From contig JAJPJA010000070.1 in assembly GCA_021324455.1 (NCBI GenBank), forward strand, positions 62,001 to 126,000: a stretch of 64,000 nucleotides of DNA, read 5' to 3'. Positions 16,742 to 25,978 of this stretch are shown here, one piece after another. Position numbers and translations under genes: made by a program. The notes under the pieces were generated by a model. It was not told the DNA's origin and searched no databases. It saw only the letters and a list, made by a program, of their open reading frames with translations. The stretch comes from Pseudomonadota bacterium. Lineage in GTDB: Bacteria > Desulfobacterota > Binatia > Binatales > Binataceae. Within the stretch, counting starts at the first letter, position 1. Each line of letters starts with the position of its first letter.

Positions 16742-18346
16742 GTGATTCTTTCACACTCGCCTCAAGCATCCGGCATTTTCCCTCAGAGCAGGGTGAGCGC
16801 CCTGCGGACGGCGGTTTTATTCGGCGCAGCCGTTGCTCTGTGGCCTTTATTATTTCTATTTTTACCAAATTCACTGTCATTCGCTTATGATCAGAATGCA
16901 TATCTGGGCGGCGCCGCCGCATTGAGGGCCGGGCATGGCTACCGCTTCGAGCAGTACATCGATCTGCCGCGCATCGGGATCTATCCACCCGGATATTCGG
17001 TTTGGCTGGCAGTTTTCTGGGAATCCGGACAACCCTTTGCGGTAAATGCCCATCGCCTTGAACTGGCCAACTGGGTTGCCGCCGGCCTTACCCTGACAGC
17101 GCTGGCCGCATGCCTCGCGGTCAGCGAGATGTCCACGTCGGCGGCCGCGGCCGTTGTGCTCGCCGTCGGGACTTCCGCGGTCTTTACCGACTCGATGGCG
17201 TGGATCAGGGCGGACGTGATGTTTACCGGCAGCAGCTGCCTTCTGGCGCTGCTGCTGACGGCTTACGAACCCGGCCGCCGGCTGTGTTTATGGTGGCTTG
17301 CCGCAGGGGTCTTAACCGCGCTGCTTTATCTGTTGAAAACCACGGCGCTGGCCTACGTCGGGGCACTGGGTATGTTCGGCCTTCTCAGAGGCGACCTGCG
17401 GCGCCCATCGCGTCTGATCTGTTTTGCGGCCCCGGTATGCCCGGTGATTATCATGTGGCTATTATTCACGCGCCACATCCCGACGTACGGAACATATCTC
17501 CCCGTCCGCATCGCGGAACTGGGCGGCTTCCTCCACTACTCAGTGAACGTGGGCAAGCAGGCGATGCTTTATTGTTCGGGTCGTTGGCTGGTTGACGCGA
17601 TGCTGAGCTTTCCGGCCGGGGCGAGCACCAGCAATGCTCCCTGGCTTGCGCGAATTTCATTTCCCGCGGAGGTTGCGGCGCTCGCTCTGGGAGCGGCGCT
17701 GTTCGCGATGCCGGTTGCGCGGGGCATCGGTCAAGGCCCGCGCCATCCTCGCGACCAGATTACCTTGTTCGTACTGGGGTCTTTCGGATTGCTCTTATTC
17801 CTGTGGCCGTTCTATCTCGGGGCGCGCTGCGCAATAGCGCTCATCCCGTTTCTTGCGAACTGGCTGTGGAGAGGGTTGAAATCAAGCGCCGCCCAGGGCG
17901 CATTTATAGCGCTTCTAGCCGTCAATATACCGGCGAATGTGCGAGTGTCCTATAAAATGATCCGCAATTACGAGCGCGACTCCAGCAACAGCCTGGAGAC
18001 GCTGCGGCAGGCGGCGTCATGGATCAATGAAACCGCCGGGACCGGTGCGCTGGTAGCCGCCGGACGAGATGTTCCGCTTACTCCCTTGTTCGAGTATCTG
18101 GGCCGCAGAGTCCTGGCGAAACCGGCCGGCGACAGCAGGTGGGCAGACGTCGATCCGGCCGAGCAGGGTAACCAACGCGCCGAATATGTGATTATCGATT
18201 CGTCTCGATGGCCGGTGAAGGGCGGATCTTCGGCGCGGCATTATTTTGGACGATGGACGGTTATGTCTCGTCTCCGCTCGACCATGACCCCGCGCTGCGG
18301 TTGGACGCGCCGGGCGGGTCGAGTTGCGGGTGTACGCACGCGGTAA
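16742..18346 (+). CDS. Polytopic membrane protein, GT-C-type glycosyltransferase-like
   Basis: The 534-residue protein has about ten hydrophobic segments and resembles GT-C mannosyl/arabinosyl transferases that use lipid-linked sugars on the outer face of the inner membrane. After the first helix an acidic loop (SFAYDQNAYLGGA) is in the place where GT-C enzymes have their catalytic Asp, followed by YPPGYSVWLA, a proline-rich stretch often seen in this fold. The last about 130 residues are soluble. The start is GTG, preceded by GAGGGGGAGAA. The region is AT-richer than its neighbours and its gene is alone between selC and the oxalate genes, so recent acquisition is possible. The family assignment rests on topology and loop motifs only. 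Confidence 0.65.
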   Translation: MILSHSPQASGIFPQSRVSALRTAVLFGAAVALWPLLFLFLPNSLSFAYDQNAYLGGAAALRAGHGYRFEQYIDLPRIGIYPPGYSVWLAVFWESGQPFAVNAHRLELANWVAAGLTLTALAACLAVSEMSTSAAAAVVLAVGTSAVFTDSMAWIRADVMFTGSSCLLALLLTAYEPGRRLCLWWLAAGVLTALLYLLKTTALAYVGALGMFGLLRGDLRRPSRLICFAAPVCPVIIMWLLFTRHIPTYGTYLPVRIAELGGFLHYSVNVGKQAMLYCSGRWLVDAMLSFPAGASTSNAPWLARISFPAEVAALALGAALFAMPVARGIGQGPRHPRDQITLFVLGSFGLLLFLWPFYLGARCAIALIPFLANWLWRGLKSSAAQGAFIALLAVNIPANVRVSYKMIRNYERDSSNSLETLRQAASWINETAGTGALVAAGRDVPLTPLFEYLGRRVLAKPAGDSRWADVDPAEQGNQRAEYVIIDSSRWPVKGGSSARHYFGRWTVMSRLRSTMTPRCGWTRRAGRVAGVRTR

Positions 18347-18411
18347 TGGGGCTGCGAATCGGCGTCCGTCGCGCGCGGCTCCAGCAATACCATGTGCGTA
18401 TCAGGTATTAC

Positions 18412-20124
18412 TCAGTTCGCGCGCGCGATGGTGCTGGGCGGGTTGAGGTTGCCGATGTGGCCGCTTTCGGTGCCGGCTTTGGGATCGATTACGCAGTTTA
18501 TCAGCGCCGGTTTCCCGCTGGCGAGCGCGGCGGCGGCGGTGCGCGCCAGAGTTTGCGGATCGGCCGCATGATACCCCGCGCCGCCGAAAGCTTCGATCAG
18601 TTTTTCGTAATGCGCCTGCGCCATCAACACCGTCGGCGCGGGGTCGCTGCCGCCGCCGCGATTGATGTCGTCGCCGCGATACACGCCGCCGTTATTGAAG
18701 ACCAACACCACCACCGGCAGCCGGTAGCGGCAGATGGTTTCGATCTCCATCGCGCTGAAGCCGAATGCGCTGTCGCCCTCGATTGCCAGCACCGGCTTGC
18801 CGCTCACCACCGCGGCGCCGATCGCGTAGCCCATCCCGATACCCATCACGCCCCACGTGCCGCAGTCCAGCCGCCTGCGCGGCGCGCGCATGTCGATGAC
18901 GTTGCGCGCGATATCCAGGGTGTTCGCTCCCTCGTTGACCAGGTAGACGTCGGGGTGCTGCTCCAGGACGCGGGCGATGGCGCCCAGCGCGCTGTAAAAG
19001 TCCATCGGATTGGGATTGGCGGCCAGCCGCGCCCGCATCTGCTGCGCGTTGCGCTGCTTGCGCTGCGTCAGTTCGTCGATCCACGAGGAAGCGGGCTTGA
19101 TGCGGCCGGGTTGGAGCGCCGCCAGCAGCGACGCGATCGACGACGCGATATCTCCCACAATCGGCGCCGCGATGGGCCGATTGCTGTCCATTTCCGCCGG
19201 CGCGATGTCGATCTGGATGAACCGCGCCGCCGCCGACCACTGCGGACTGCGGCCATGGCCCAGCAGCCAGTTAAGCCGCGCGCCGATTAACATCACCACG
19301 TCGGCCTGCGCCAGCGCATGGGAGCGCGCCGCCGCCACCGACTGCGGATGGTCGTCGGGCAGCAGCCCTTTGGCCATCGACATGGGCAAAAACGGGATAG
19401 CGCTGCGCTCGATAAACGCGCGAATGTCGGCGTCGGCCTGAGCGTAGGCGGCGCCCTTGCCCAGAATGATGAGCGGACGCTGGGCCGAGGCGAGCAGTTC
19501 CAGCGCCCGCTGCACCGATTCGGGCGCCGGGATCTGCCGCGGGCTGGGGTCGATTACGCGCACCAGCGAGTGTTTGGCGGCCCCGGCCTCCAGCGCGGCG
19601 CTCAATACGTCGGCGGGTAGATCGAGATAGACGCCGCCCGGACGTCCGGAGACGGCGCTGCGGATCGCGCGGGCGACCCCGATGCCGATGTCCTGAGGCC
19701 GATTTACGCGGAACGCCGCTTTCGCATACGGTTTGGCGGCGTTCAGCTGGTCGAGCTCTTCGTAATCGCCCTGCTGAAGGTCGACGATGGCGCGGTCGCT
19801 CGATCCGCTGATCTGGATCATCGGAAAGCCATTGGTGGTGGCGTTGGCCAGCGCGACCATGCCGTTGAGGAAGCCGGGCGCGGAGACGGTCAGGCAGATG
19901 CCCGGCTTTTGCGTCAGGTAGCCGGCAATCGCCGCGGCGTTGCCGGCGGACTGCTCGTGGCGGAAGCCGATGTAGCGGATACCTTCGGCCTGCGCCATCC
20001 GCGCGAGGTCGGTCACCGGGATGCCGACGACGCCGAAGATGGTGTCGAGGCCGTTGAGCTTGAGGGCGTCGATCACCAGGTGAAATCCGTCTGTGAGGGC
20101 GGGAGAATCGATTTTGTTGGACAT
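18412..20124 (-). CDS. oxc: Oxalyl-CoA decarboxylase
   Basis: This 570-residue thiamine-diphosphate enzyme matches oxalyl-CoA decarboxylase, which converts oxalyl-CoA to formyl-CoA and CO2 in the cytoplasm. The catalytic Glu is E57 in FRHEQSAGNAA, and QGDYEELDQLNAAKPYAKA at 118-136 is the segment found in the family. The thiamine-binding motif runs from GDS at 450-452 to NN at 477-478 (EIETICRYRLPVVVLVFNN). The length is close to the usual 565-570. The ATG at 20124 has AGGGGT upstream, and the longer in-frame start at 20238 would overlap the frc end. It lies 114 bases downstream of frc on the same strand, so the two probably form one operon for oxalate breakdown. Confidence 0.93.
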   Translation of the reverse strand: MSNKIDSPALTDGFHLVIDALKLNGLDTIFGVVGIPVTDLARMAQAEGIRYIGFRHEQSAGNAAAIAGYLTQKPGICLTVSAPGFLNGMVALANATTNGFPMIQISGSSDRAIVDLQQGDYEELDQLNAAKPYAKAAFRVNRPQDIGIGVARAIRSAVSGRPGGVYLDLPADVLSAALEAGAAKHSLVRVIDPSPRQIPAPESVQRALELLASAQRPLIILGKGAAYAQADADIRAFIERSAIPFLPMSMAKGLLPDDHPQSVAAARSHALAQADVVMLIGARLNWLLGHGRSPQWSAAARFIQIDIAPAEMDSNRPIAAPIVGDIASSIASLLAALQPGRIKPASSWIDELTQRKQRNAQQMRARLAANPNPMDFYSALGAIARVLEQHPDVYLVNEGANTLDIARNVIDMRAPRRRLDCGTWGVMGIGMGYAIGAAVVSGKPVLAIEGDSAFGFSAMEIETICRYRLPVVVLVFNNGGVYRGDDINRGGGSDPAPTVLMAQAHYEKLIEAFGGAGYHAADPQTLARTAAAALASGKPALINCVIDPKAGTESGHIGNLNPPSTIARAN

Positions 20125-20238
20125 GGTGAGACCCCTCGCGGCGAACCTGATATCTTTCCAAATAGCCGCGGCGGAGCGAATGGCCCGATCCGCGCCCGCC
20201 ACGCTCGCCCGCGCAGCAAACGCGGGCCTGAGACCCAA

Positions 20239-21489
20239 TCAGACAATCTGGTCGCGGCGCATGCGGGCAATCTGCTCCGCGCTGTAGCCCAGCCGGGTCA
20301 GGACTTCGTCGGTATGCTCGCCCAGCAGGGGCGCGCCGGTGATGTTGGGTTTGAAGTCCGAGAACTTGATCGGGCTGCCCACGGTGAGAAAGGGGCCGCG
20401 CTTTTCCTCCTGCACCTCGACGATCGTGCCGCTGGCGCGCAAAGCTGGATCGTTGGCGATTTCCTTCATCGACAGCACCGGCGCGCAGGGCACGCCGAAC
20501 TTGCGCAGGATCTCGACCGCTTGGTGCTTGTCTTTGTCCGCCAGCCACTGCTCGATTTCATTGAAGATGTCGAAGATGTGCGGCTGGCGCGCGCGGGCCG
20601 TCATGTAGGCCGGATCGTTGGCCCATTGCGGCTTGCCGATAGCCTCGCAGGTGCGCGCCCAATTCTGCTCCTGGATGGTGAAATAGATGTAGGCGTTGGG
20701 ATCGGTTTCCCAGCCCTTGCATTTGAGCACCCATCCCGGCTGCCCGCCGCCGCCGGCGTTGCCGCCGCGCGGAACCGCGTCGCCGAACTTGCCGTTGGGG
20801 TATTGGGGGTACTCCTCCAGGTAGCCGACATGATCCAGCCGTTCCTGGTCGCGCAGCTTGACGCGGCACAGATTGAGCACCGCGTCCTGCATCGACACCG
20901 ACACTTTCTGGCCCTTGCCGCTCTTCTCGCGGCCGAACAGCGCGGCCAGAATACCGATCGCCAGATGCATCCCGGTGTTGCTGTCGCCCAGCGCGGCGCC
21001 GCTGATGGTCGGCGGACCGTCCCAGAATCCGGTGGTGGAGGCGGCGCCGCCCGCGCATTGCGCCACGTTCTCGTAGACTTTCAGGTCGGCGTAGGGCGAG
21101 CCTTCGCTGAAACCCTTGATCGAGCCGAAGATGATGCGCGGGTTGAGCTCATGGATGCGCTCCCAGGTGAAGCCCATCCGGTCCATCGCGCCGGGCGCGA
21201 AGTTCTCGACCAGCACGTCGGCCTCGCGAATCAACTGCTCCAGGATCGCCTTGCCTTCGGGGGTCTTGGTATTGAGGGTTAAGGACTTCTTGTTGCTGTT
21301 AAGCATGGTGAAGTAGAGGGCGTCCAGATCGGGCACGTCGCGCAACTGGCTGCGGGTGACGTCGCCGACGCCGGGGCGTTCCACTTTCAGTACATCGGCG
21401 CCAAACCAGGCCAGCAACTGCGTGCATGCCGGTCCGGCCTGTACGCCGGTGAAATCGATAATTTTAATTCCTTCCAGTGGCAGCGCCAT
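20239..21489 (-). CDS. frc: Formyl-CoA:oxalate CoA-transferase
   Basis: The 416-residue family III CoA-transferase is very similar along its length to characterised Frc enzymes as I recall them: [11 protein letters not shown] near the start, [25 protein letters not shown] written in two parts around residues 137-160, GAALGDSN with the catalytic Asp at residue 169 when numbered from the ATG at 21489, and the glycine-rich active-site loop [12 protein letters not shown]. It moves CoA from formyl-CoA to oxalate. An AGGAG lies nine bases before the chosen ATG; a TTG two codons earlier is rejected. With the downstream oxc it forms a cycle that decarboxylates oxalate to formate and CO2. No oxalate:formate antiporter gene is adjacent. 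Confidence 0.95.
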   Translation of the reverse strand: MALPLEGIKIIDFTGVQAGPACTQLLAWFGADVLKVERPGVGDVTRSQLRDVPDLDALYFTMLNSNKKSLTLNTKTPEGKAILEQLIREADVLVENFAPGAMDRMGFTWERIHELNPRIIFGSIKGFSEGSPYADLKVYENVAQCAGGAASTTGFWDGPPTISGAALGDSNTGMHLAIGILAALFGREKSGKGQKVSVSMQDAVLNLCRVKLRDQERLDHVGYLEEYPQYPNGKFGDAVPRGGNAGGGGQPGWVLKCKGWETDPNAYIYFTIQEQNWARTCEAIGKPQWANDPAYMTARARQPHIFDIFNEIEQWLADKDKHQAVEILRKFGVPCAPVLSMKEIANDPALRASGTIVEVQEEKRGPFLTVGSPIKFSDFKPNITGAPLLGEHTDEVLTRLGYSAEQIARMRRDQIV

Positions 21490-21841
21490 AATCAAAGGCT
21501 CCTGTTTGAGTTGGAAATACGGCCGCGCATCGTCGATGATGCCCGCCTTTGCCTCAGCTTAGATCAAATCAGATGTTGCACGGGTTAATCCGGTTTAAGG
21601 AAGACGAAAGGGCGCGAAGGCGATGAGATAACCACCGAATGGCTGGCGTTTTTAGGCCGATTTTTTTGACGTTTTAACCTGAAAAACCACATATTTTTAG
21701 CTGGATTTCCACAGCGGCGTCAAGCTGATGCAAATCGCCCGCGGCAGGACAGCCGTCGCTGTCTGCCGATGACGCGCGCTCTTCGCCCGCGCTTTGGAGC
21801 AAAGAAGGCGCTTTGGCGCAGGGACAAAGCGCGACGCCAGC
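21490..21841. other. AT-rich intergenic region upstream of frc
   Basis: These 352 bases between the cupin gene and frc hold no gene that I can support. The stretch 21650-21710 is markedly AT-rich, with runs of T and A, and may carry the frc promoter. I cannot identify a convincing -35/-10 pair. A terminator-like hairpin for the cupin gene lies at its upper end. Confidence 0.4.
21808..21832 (-). terminator. Hairpin downstream of cupin gene
   Basis: GCGCTTTG at 21808-21815 and CAAAGCGC at 21825-21832 form an eight-base-pair perfect stem with a nine-base loop. On the minus strand it begins 10 bases after the cupin stop codon and is followed by CTTCTTTG, a short pyrimidine tract. It is a plausible intrinsic terminator separating the cupin transcript from frc. 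Confidence 0.5.
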
Positions 21842-22147
21842 CTACTTGTGGTCCGGCGGGGCCATGATTGTCATGGCGAACAGAGATTGTTTGGCCGTGC
21901 GCAGCGTATGCAGAGTGCCGGCCGGGATCATCAGCACATCGCCGGCTTTTACCTCCCGCTCCTCGCCCGCGACTCGCGCCGTGGCGCCGCCGTCGATCAC
22001 ATAAATGATCTGGTCGCCCTTATGCGCCGCTTCGTGGCCGGGGTCGTGGTTGGGCGGCAGGGTGAAGACGTCCACGGTGCTGCGATCGGTTTTGCACAGC
22101 GCCTTGAAGGCTTGTCCGCGAAATTCAAACAGATTGACGGCGTCCAT
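21842..22147 (-). CDS. Small single-domain cupin protein
   Basis: This 101-residue protein is a single cupin barrel. The first motif is in the segment HDPGHEAAHKGDQIIYVIDG, with several His residues as possible metal ligands, and the second in GDVLMIPAGTLHTLR. No signal peptide is present, so it is cytosolic. The ATG at 22147 is chosen over the ATG 12 bases upstream because GGAGG lies five bases before it. Single cupins act as isomerases, dioxygenases or metal/ligand binders; nothing here decides between them. It lies upstream of the oxalate operon but appears to be a separate transcript. Confidence 0.85.
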   Translation of the reverse strand: MDAVNLFEFRGQAFKALCKTDRSTVDVFTLPPNHDPGHEAAHKGDQIIYVIDGGATARVAGEEREVKAGDVLMIPAGTLHTLRTAKQSLFAMTIMAPPDHK

Positions 22148-22421
22148 TGCGGCCTCCATCGATTTGTTGATCTGTTCCTAGATTGGTTCAGTTCGCGGTG
22201 GATGACAACCGCCCGAGCCGGCGGATGCCGGGATGCCGACTACCGCACCGTGCTGAAAATGAAATCGCGGCTGTGTCCGTGTCCGCCTGCGCCAGAGCTT
22301 TTGCGTTCTCACCGCCGGGCAAACTCAGCTATTCTGAATCTGGGCGCAGCCACTATGTGTGAGTGCCCAATCAACCCCTGAAAGAGGTAAATCCTATTTT
22401 ATCCATGAAGGCGCAAACGCA

Positions 22422-23729
22422 ATGATGGCGCGGCGATCATCGTGGCGGCTGGCGATCCTGCTGAGCGTTTTGGCGCCGCTGATGGTGCCGGCGCCCGGTC
22501 ACGGCTTTTCGGTGCTCGCCCATCAGGGCATCGTGGACCAGGCTTGGCACAACACCCTGCTGCCTGCCGTGCGCAAGCGGTTTCCCGCCGCCAGCCAGCA
22601 GGACCTGGAAGATGCGCATTCCTACGCCCGCGGCGGTTCTCATCTGCCCGACCTGGGATATTTTCCGCTGGGCAGCCGCTTCTTCACCGACCTGCTGCAT
22701 TACGTGCGCACCGGCGATTTCACCAGCCGCTTGCTGGCCGAGGCGAGCACCGCGCAGGAGTACGCGTTTGCGCTGGGGATGCTGGCTCATTACGAGGCGG
22801 ACTCGATCGGACATCCCGAGGCTACCAATCTCGCGGTGCCCATCATTTATCCCAAGGTCGAAGAGAAATACGGCCAGTACGTGACCTATGCGGATTCGCC
22901 CTCGTCGCATCTGATGACCGAGTTCCGGTTCGACGTGCTGCAGGTCGCCCACCGCCATCAGATACCCGACATGTTCGAGCAATCGATCGACTTCAAGGTG
23001 CCCGAACAGCTGCTGGAGCGCGTATTTCGGGAAACTTACGGGCTGGAACTCAAAGACGTGTTCAAGGACTATGATATCGCGCTCAACACCTATCGATGGG
23101 GTTTCCGCACGCTGATCAATGAAGCCACGGGCATCGCCTGGCAGCTTTACCGGGAAGATATCCAGGCGATGGAACCGGGAATGACCTCGAAGCGGTTTGT
23201 GATTAAGATTTCGCGCGCCGATTTCGTCAAGCAGTTCGGAAACGCATTCAGCGAGCCCGGCTATTTCGTCCAGTTCATAGGTTTTCTCGGCAACGTGGTC
23301 CCGAACCTGGGGCCGCTGAAACGTCTGCCGTTCAAGCCCCTCCCGCCGGAGGTGCAAAAGCTCTACTTCCGCGCCTTTGACGACGCGTACACGCAATACC
23401 TCAACAAGGTTGCCGCTGTACGCAGGGGAAGGGGCAGGCTGCGGCTGGCCAATCTGATCCTGGACACCGGGCAGCCGGCTAAAGCCGGACAATACGCCCC
23501 CGCCGACCAGGCTTACATCGACTTGCTTCGCGATCATGCCCGCGACCACTTCGCCGCCATGCCCAGGGGGCTGGAAGAGGACATGTTGAAGCATTTCCGC
23601 AACACCGGCAAAGCGCTGGCTTATGAAGACGACCAGCACAAGCGGGAAGAGGACCTCAAGCTGGTGGAGCAGTTCAAATCCGCGTCCAGCCCGGCGCGCG
23701 CACCCAGTTCCGTAAGCGATGTGCGCTAA
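22422..23729 (+). CDS. Exported zinc-dependent phospholipase C-like protein
   Basis: The 435-residue protein starts with a clear signal peptide (RRSSWRLAILLSVLAPL, cleavage near GHG-F at about residue 28). The mature part opens with SVLAHQGIVDQAW, which resembles the N-terminal Trp/His zinc ligand region of zinc-dependent phospholipase C and S1/P1 nucleases, and continues with SHLPDLG (H74-D77), LLHYV (H93) and LAHYEADSIGHP (H123, D127, H131). These His and Asp residues fit a multinuclear zinc site. It is therefore periplasmic or secreted and probably acts on phospholipids or other phosphoesters. A TTG-start GT87 gene follows 38 bases later on the same strand. The second of two adjacent ATGs (22425) is equally possible as the start. 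Confidence 0.75.
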   Translation: MMARRSSWRLAILLSVLAPLMVPAPGHGFSVLAHQGIVDQAWHNTLLPAVRKRFPAASQQDLEDAHSYARGGSHLPDLGYFPLGSRFFTDLLHYVRTGDFTSRLLAEASTAQEYAFALGMLAHYEADSIGHPEATNLAVPIIYPKVEEKYGQYVTYADSPSSHLMTEFRFDVLQVAHRHQIPDMFEQSIDFKVPEQLLERVFRETYGLELKDVFKDYDIALNTYRWGFRTLINEATGIAWQLYREDIQAMEPGMTSKRFVIKISRADFVKQFGNAFSEPGYFVQFIGFLGNVVPNLGPLKRLPFKPLPPEVQKLYFRAFDDAYTQYLNKVAAVRRGRGRLRLANLILDTGQPAKAGQYAPADQAYIDLLRDHARDHFAAMPRGLEEDMLKHFRNTGKALAYEDDQHKREEDLKLVEQFKSASSPARAPSSVSDVR

Positions 23730-23767
23730 AGCGCATCCCAATCTCCATCCCAGATGAGGCTTTTCAC

Positions 23768-25144
23768 TTGAATTGGACCGCCGGCGGCCGGCGCTCCGAT
23801 AGCCATGGCGATCGCGCCGCGGCATCGGCGCCGCCGCGGCGCCGGGAGCGAGCCGGTATCGCGATATTTTTCCTGTGCGCCATCGGCTTCGGCGCGATTG
23901 TCGAGATGCGCTCGGCGTGGCTCAACGCCCGGATGACCGACCTTGACGTCTATCTGCGCGCGGCGTGGGCGGTGCGCACCGGTCACGACCTCTATACGAT
24001 TACCGACGACAGCGGATGGCATTACCATTATCCGCCGCTGTTCGCGATTGCGCTGATACCGCTGGCCGATCCGCCGCGCGGGGAGAGCCGCCGCGGGACG
24101 CTGCCGTTCGGGGCGGCGGTGGCGATTTGGTACGGGCTGAACCTGCTGTTTTTGGGGCTGGCCGTAAATTGCCTGGCGTCGGCGCTGGAACGCGCGCGCT
24201 TCCAAACCAGCGGAATTCCGCCGCCCGGCTCGCGTTCATGGTGGTCGCTGCGATTGCTGCCGATCCTGATTTGCCTGGGGCCCATCGGCGTTGCGCTGGA
24301 ACGCGGTCAGGCCGACCTGCTGCTGCTGGCGCTGCTGTGCGCGATGATCGGGGCGATCCTGAACGGCCGCCGCATTGCCGCCGGTATATGGCTGGCGGGA
24401 GCGATTTGCCTCAAGCTGTTTCCGCTCTATCTCCTGATTTATCCGATCTGGCGCCGCGATCTGCCGATGATCGCGGCCTGCGGTTTGGGTTTGGTGCTGG
24501 GACTCGCGGTCCTGCCGGCGGCATACTTCGGACCCGCCAAGGCGATGGCTTACGCGCGCGAATGGAACCAGGTGCTGATCGAGCCCGCTGTTTTCGGAGG
24601 AACCGATCGGTCGCGCGCCGGCGAATTGCTCGACATCAACGCCACCGACAACCAGTCCTTCGTCGCGCTGATCCACAGGTGGCGCAATCTCGACGAAACT
24701 CTCGGCGTCGCGCGGCGCTATCGAGTACGGCCGCTGGAGCGATGGGCCAGGGCGGCGCATTGGTCGATGGCGATAATCCTGACCTTGCTGACGCTGCTGG
24801 CCGCGCGCGCCAATCCGCGGCCGTCGGCAATTGCGCACGAACTTCTGCTGGCCGGCCTCTGTATCATCATGATCCTCGCCAGTCCGGTGTCGCATCTGCA
24901 TTACTTCACCCTGGCGCTGCCGGCCGCGATGGGCCTGCTGCTGCTTGCGCGTGTGGATGAAGTCTATGCGGGTCGAAAATGGAGCTGGTTTTTTGCGGCT
25001 GTCGCCGCCAGCGGGCTCATCCCGCTGCTGCCCGGTTTGGAGCCGCTGCGCGACCTCGGGATGGCGGGTTTCGGCGCGTTGGGGCTGTGGGGGGCGGGTG
25101 CGATTACGCTGCGGCGCGGCGTTCAACCCTCCAATTGCGCGTAA
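23768..25144 (+). CDS. GT87-family (DUF2029) membrane glycosyltransferase
   Basis: This 458-residue protein has about ten hydrophobic helices and the marks of the GT87/DUF2029 family of polyprenol-phosphate-sugar-dependent transferases: an early loop with TDLDVYLRAAWAVRTGHDLY (catalytic-type Asp near D58-D60), HYHYPPLFAI, ALERGQADLLLL and GAICLKLFPLYLL. It would transfer a sugar on the periplasmic face of the inner membrane. The start is TTG at 23768, with GAGG about eight bases before it; no ATG occurs before residue 47, which is after the first helix. Its last 22 bases overlap the end of the convergent YdjC/HpnK-type gene. Confidence 0.85.
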   Translation: MNWTAGGRRSDSHGDRAAASAPPRRRERAGIAIFFLCAIGFGAIVEMRSAWLNARMTDLDVYLRAAWAVRTGHDLYTITDDSGWHYHYPPLFAIALIPLADPPRGESRRGTLPFGAAVAIWYGLNLLFLGLAVNCLASALERARFQTSGIPPPGSRSWWSLRLLPILICLGPIGVALERGQADLLLLALLCAMIGAILNGRRIAAGIWLAGAICLKLFPLYLLIYPIWRRDLPMIAACGLGLVLGLAVLPAAYFGPAKAMAYAREWNQVLIEPAVFGGTDRSRAGELLDINATDNQSFVALIHRWRNLDETLGVARRYRVRPLERWARAAHWSMAIILTLLTLLAARANPRPSAIAHELLLAGLCIIMILASPVSHLHYFTLALPAAMGLLLLARVDEVYAGRKWSWFFAAVAASGLIPLLPGLEPLRDLGMAGFGALGLWGAGAITLRRGVQPSNCA

Positions 25145-25974
25145 TTGACCAGTTCGATGCCGGCCGCCGCCAGCCGCTCGCGCGATACCGGATCAAGCAG
25201 CAGCTTCAGTTCCGCCTCGCGCCGCGGCGCCGACCAATCGCCCAGCAGCGCGCGCAGATCGCCGTCCATGTATGCCGGATGACAGACCCATTCGGTGACG
25301 CCTGGGCCGGCCGATTGCACTATCGCGCCCAGCAGATCGCGGGGCGACACATCGAGCAGCGGAGCGCCGACGATCCATCGCCGCTTCCCGCCGGTATCGG
25401 CGCCGCTCAGGCGCCGCGCACCCAATGCGGCAATGCCGTGGCGCAGGTGGTCGCCCAAACGCAGCAAACCCGCCTCACGCAGCGGCCAGGGCAGGATCGG
25501 ACGCTGATGGTTGAACCTGATCCATCGCACGTCGATGCGCCGGGCCACGGCGGCAACGATTACGGCGAGGCGCGGATGCAGATGCAGGTTCTGGTGGCTG
25601 TCGATATGGTCGATCCTGGCGCCGGCGCGCATCAGCCGCTGCGCCTGCGCGCTGATTTCCTCTTCCAGATCGCGCGCCGCGACCAAACCCAGGCTGAGCC
25701 GCAGCGCCATCGCCCGCAGCGGATAGAAATTGCCATGAATATCCGCCAACGGCGATTTCGCGCCGCCCAGCGGCCTGCCTTGCGTCAGGTTGACGTGCAA
25801 GCCCACGCCGAGCTCCGGATTGCGGCGCAGCACCTCGACCGCGTCGTCGAAGGCGGCCCCGTTTGCCATTACGCTGGTCGAGGTGACGATACCGCGCCGA
25901 TGCGCCTCGGCCGCGGCGCGATTGATGCCGTGGGTCATTCCGAGGTCGTCGGCGTTGACCACGAGCTGTGTCAT
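25123..25974 (-). CDS. YdjC/HpnK-family carbohydrate deacetylase
   Basis: This 283-residue protein has the motifs of the ChbG/YdjC/HpnK fold, metal-dependent deacetylases of N-acetylated sugars: NADDLGM at residues 7-13 (D9, D10), H60 in GLHVNLTQG, and DSHQNLHLHP at 125-134 (H127, H131). In hopanoid-producing bacteria HpnK removes acetyl from a glucosaminyl lipid; ChbG acts on chitobiose. The start lies four bases after the stop of a GT2 glycosyltransferase on the same strand, so the two are almost certainly co-transcribed and may act on the same lipid-linked sugar. The 3' end overlaps the convergent GT87 gene by 22 bases. Confidence 0.85.
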   Translation of the reverse strand: MTQLVVNADDLGMTHGINRAAAEAHRRGIVTSTSVMANGAAFDDAVEVLRRNPELGVGLHVNLTQGRPLGGAKSPLADIHGNFYPLRAMALRLSLGLVAARDLEEEISAQAQRLMRAGARIDHIDSHQNLHLHPRLAVIVAAVARRIDVRWIRFNHQRPILPWPLREAGLLRLGDHLRHGIAALGARRLSGADTGGKRRWIVGAPLLDVSPRDLLGAIVQSAGPGVTEWVCHPAYMDGDLRALLGDWSAPRREAELKLLLDPVSRERLAAAGIELVNYAQLEG

Positions 25975-25978
25975 CGGA

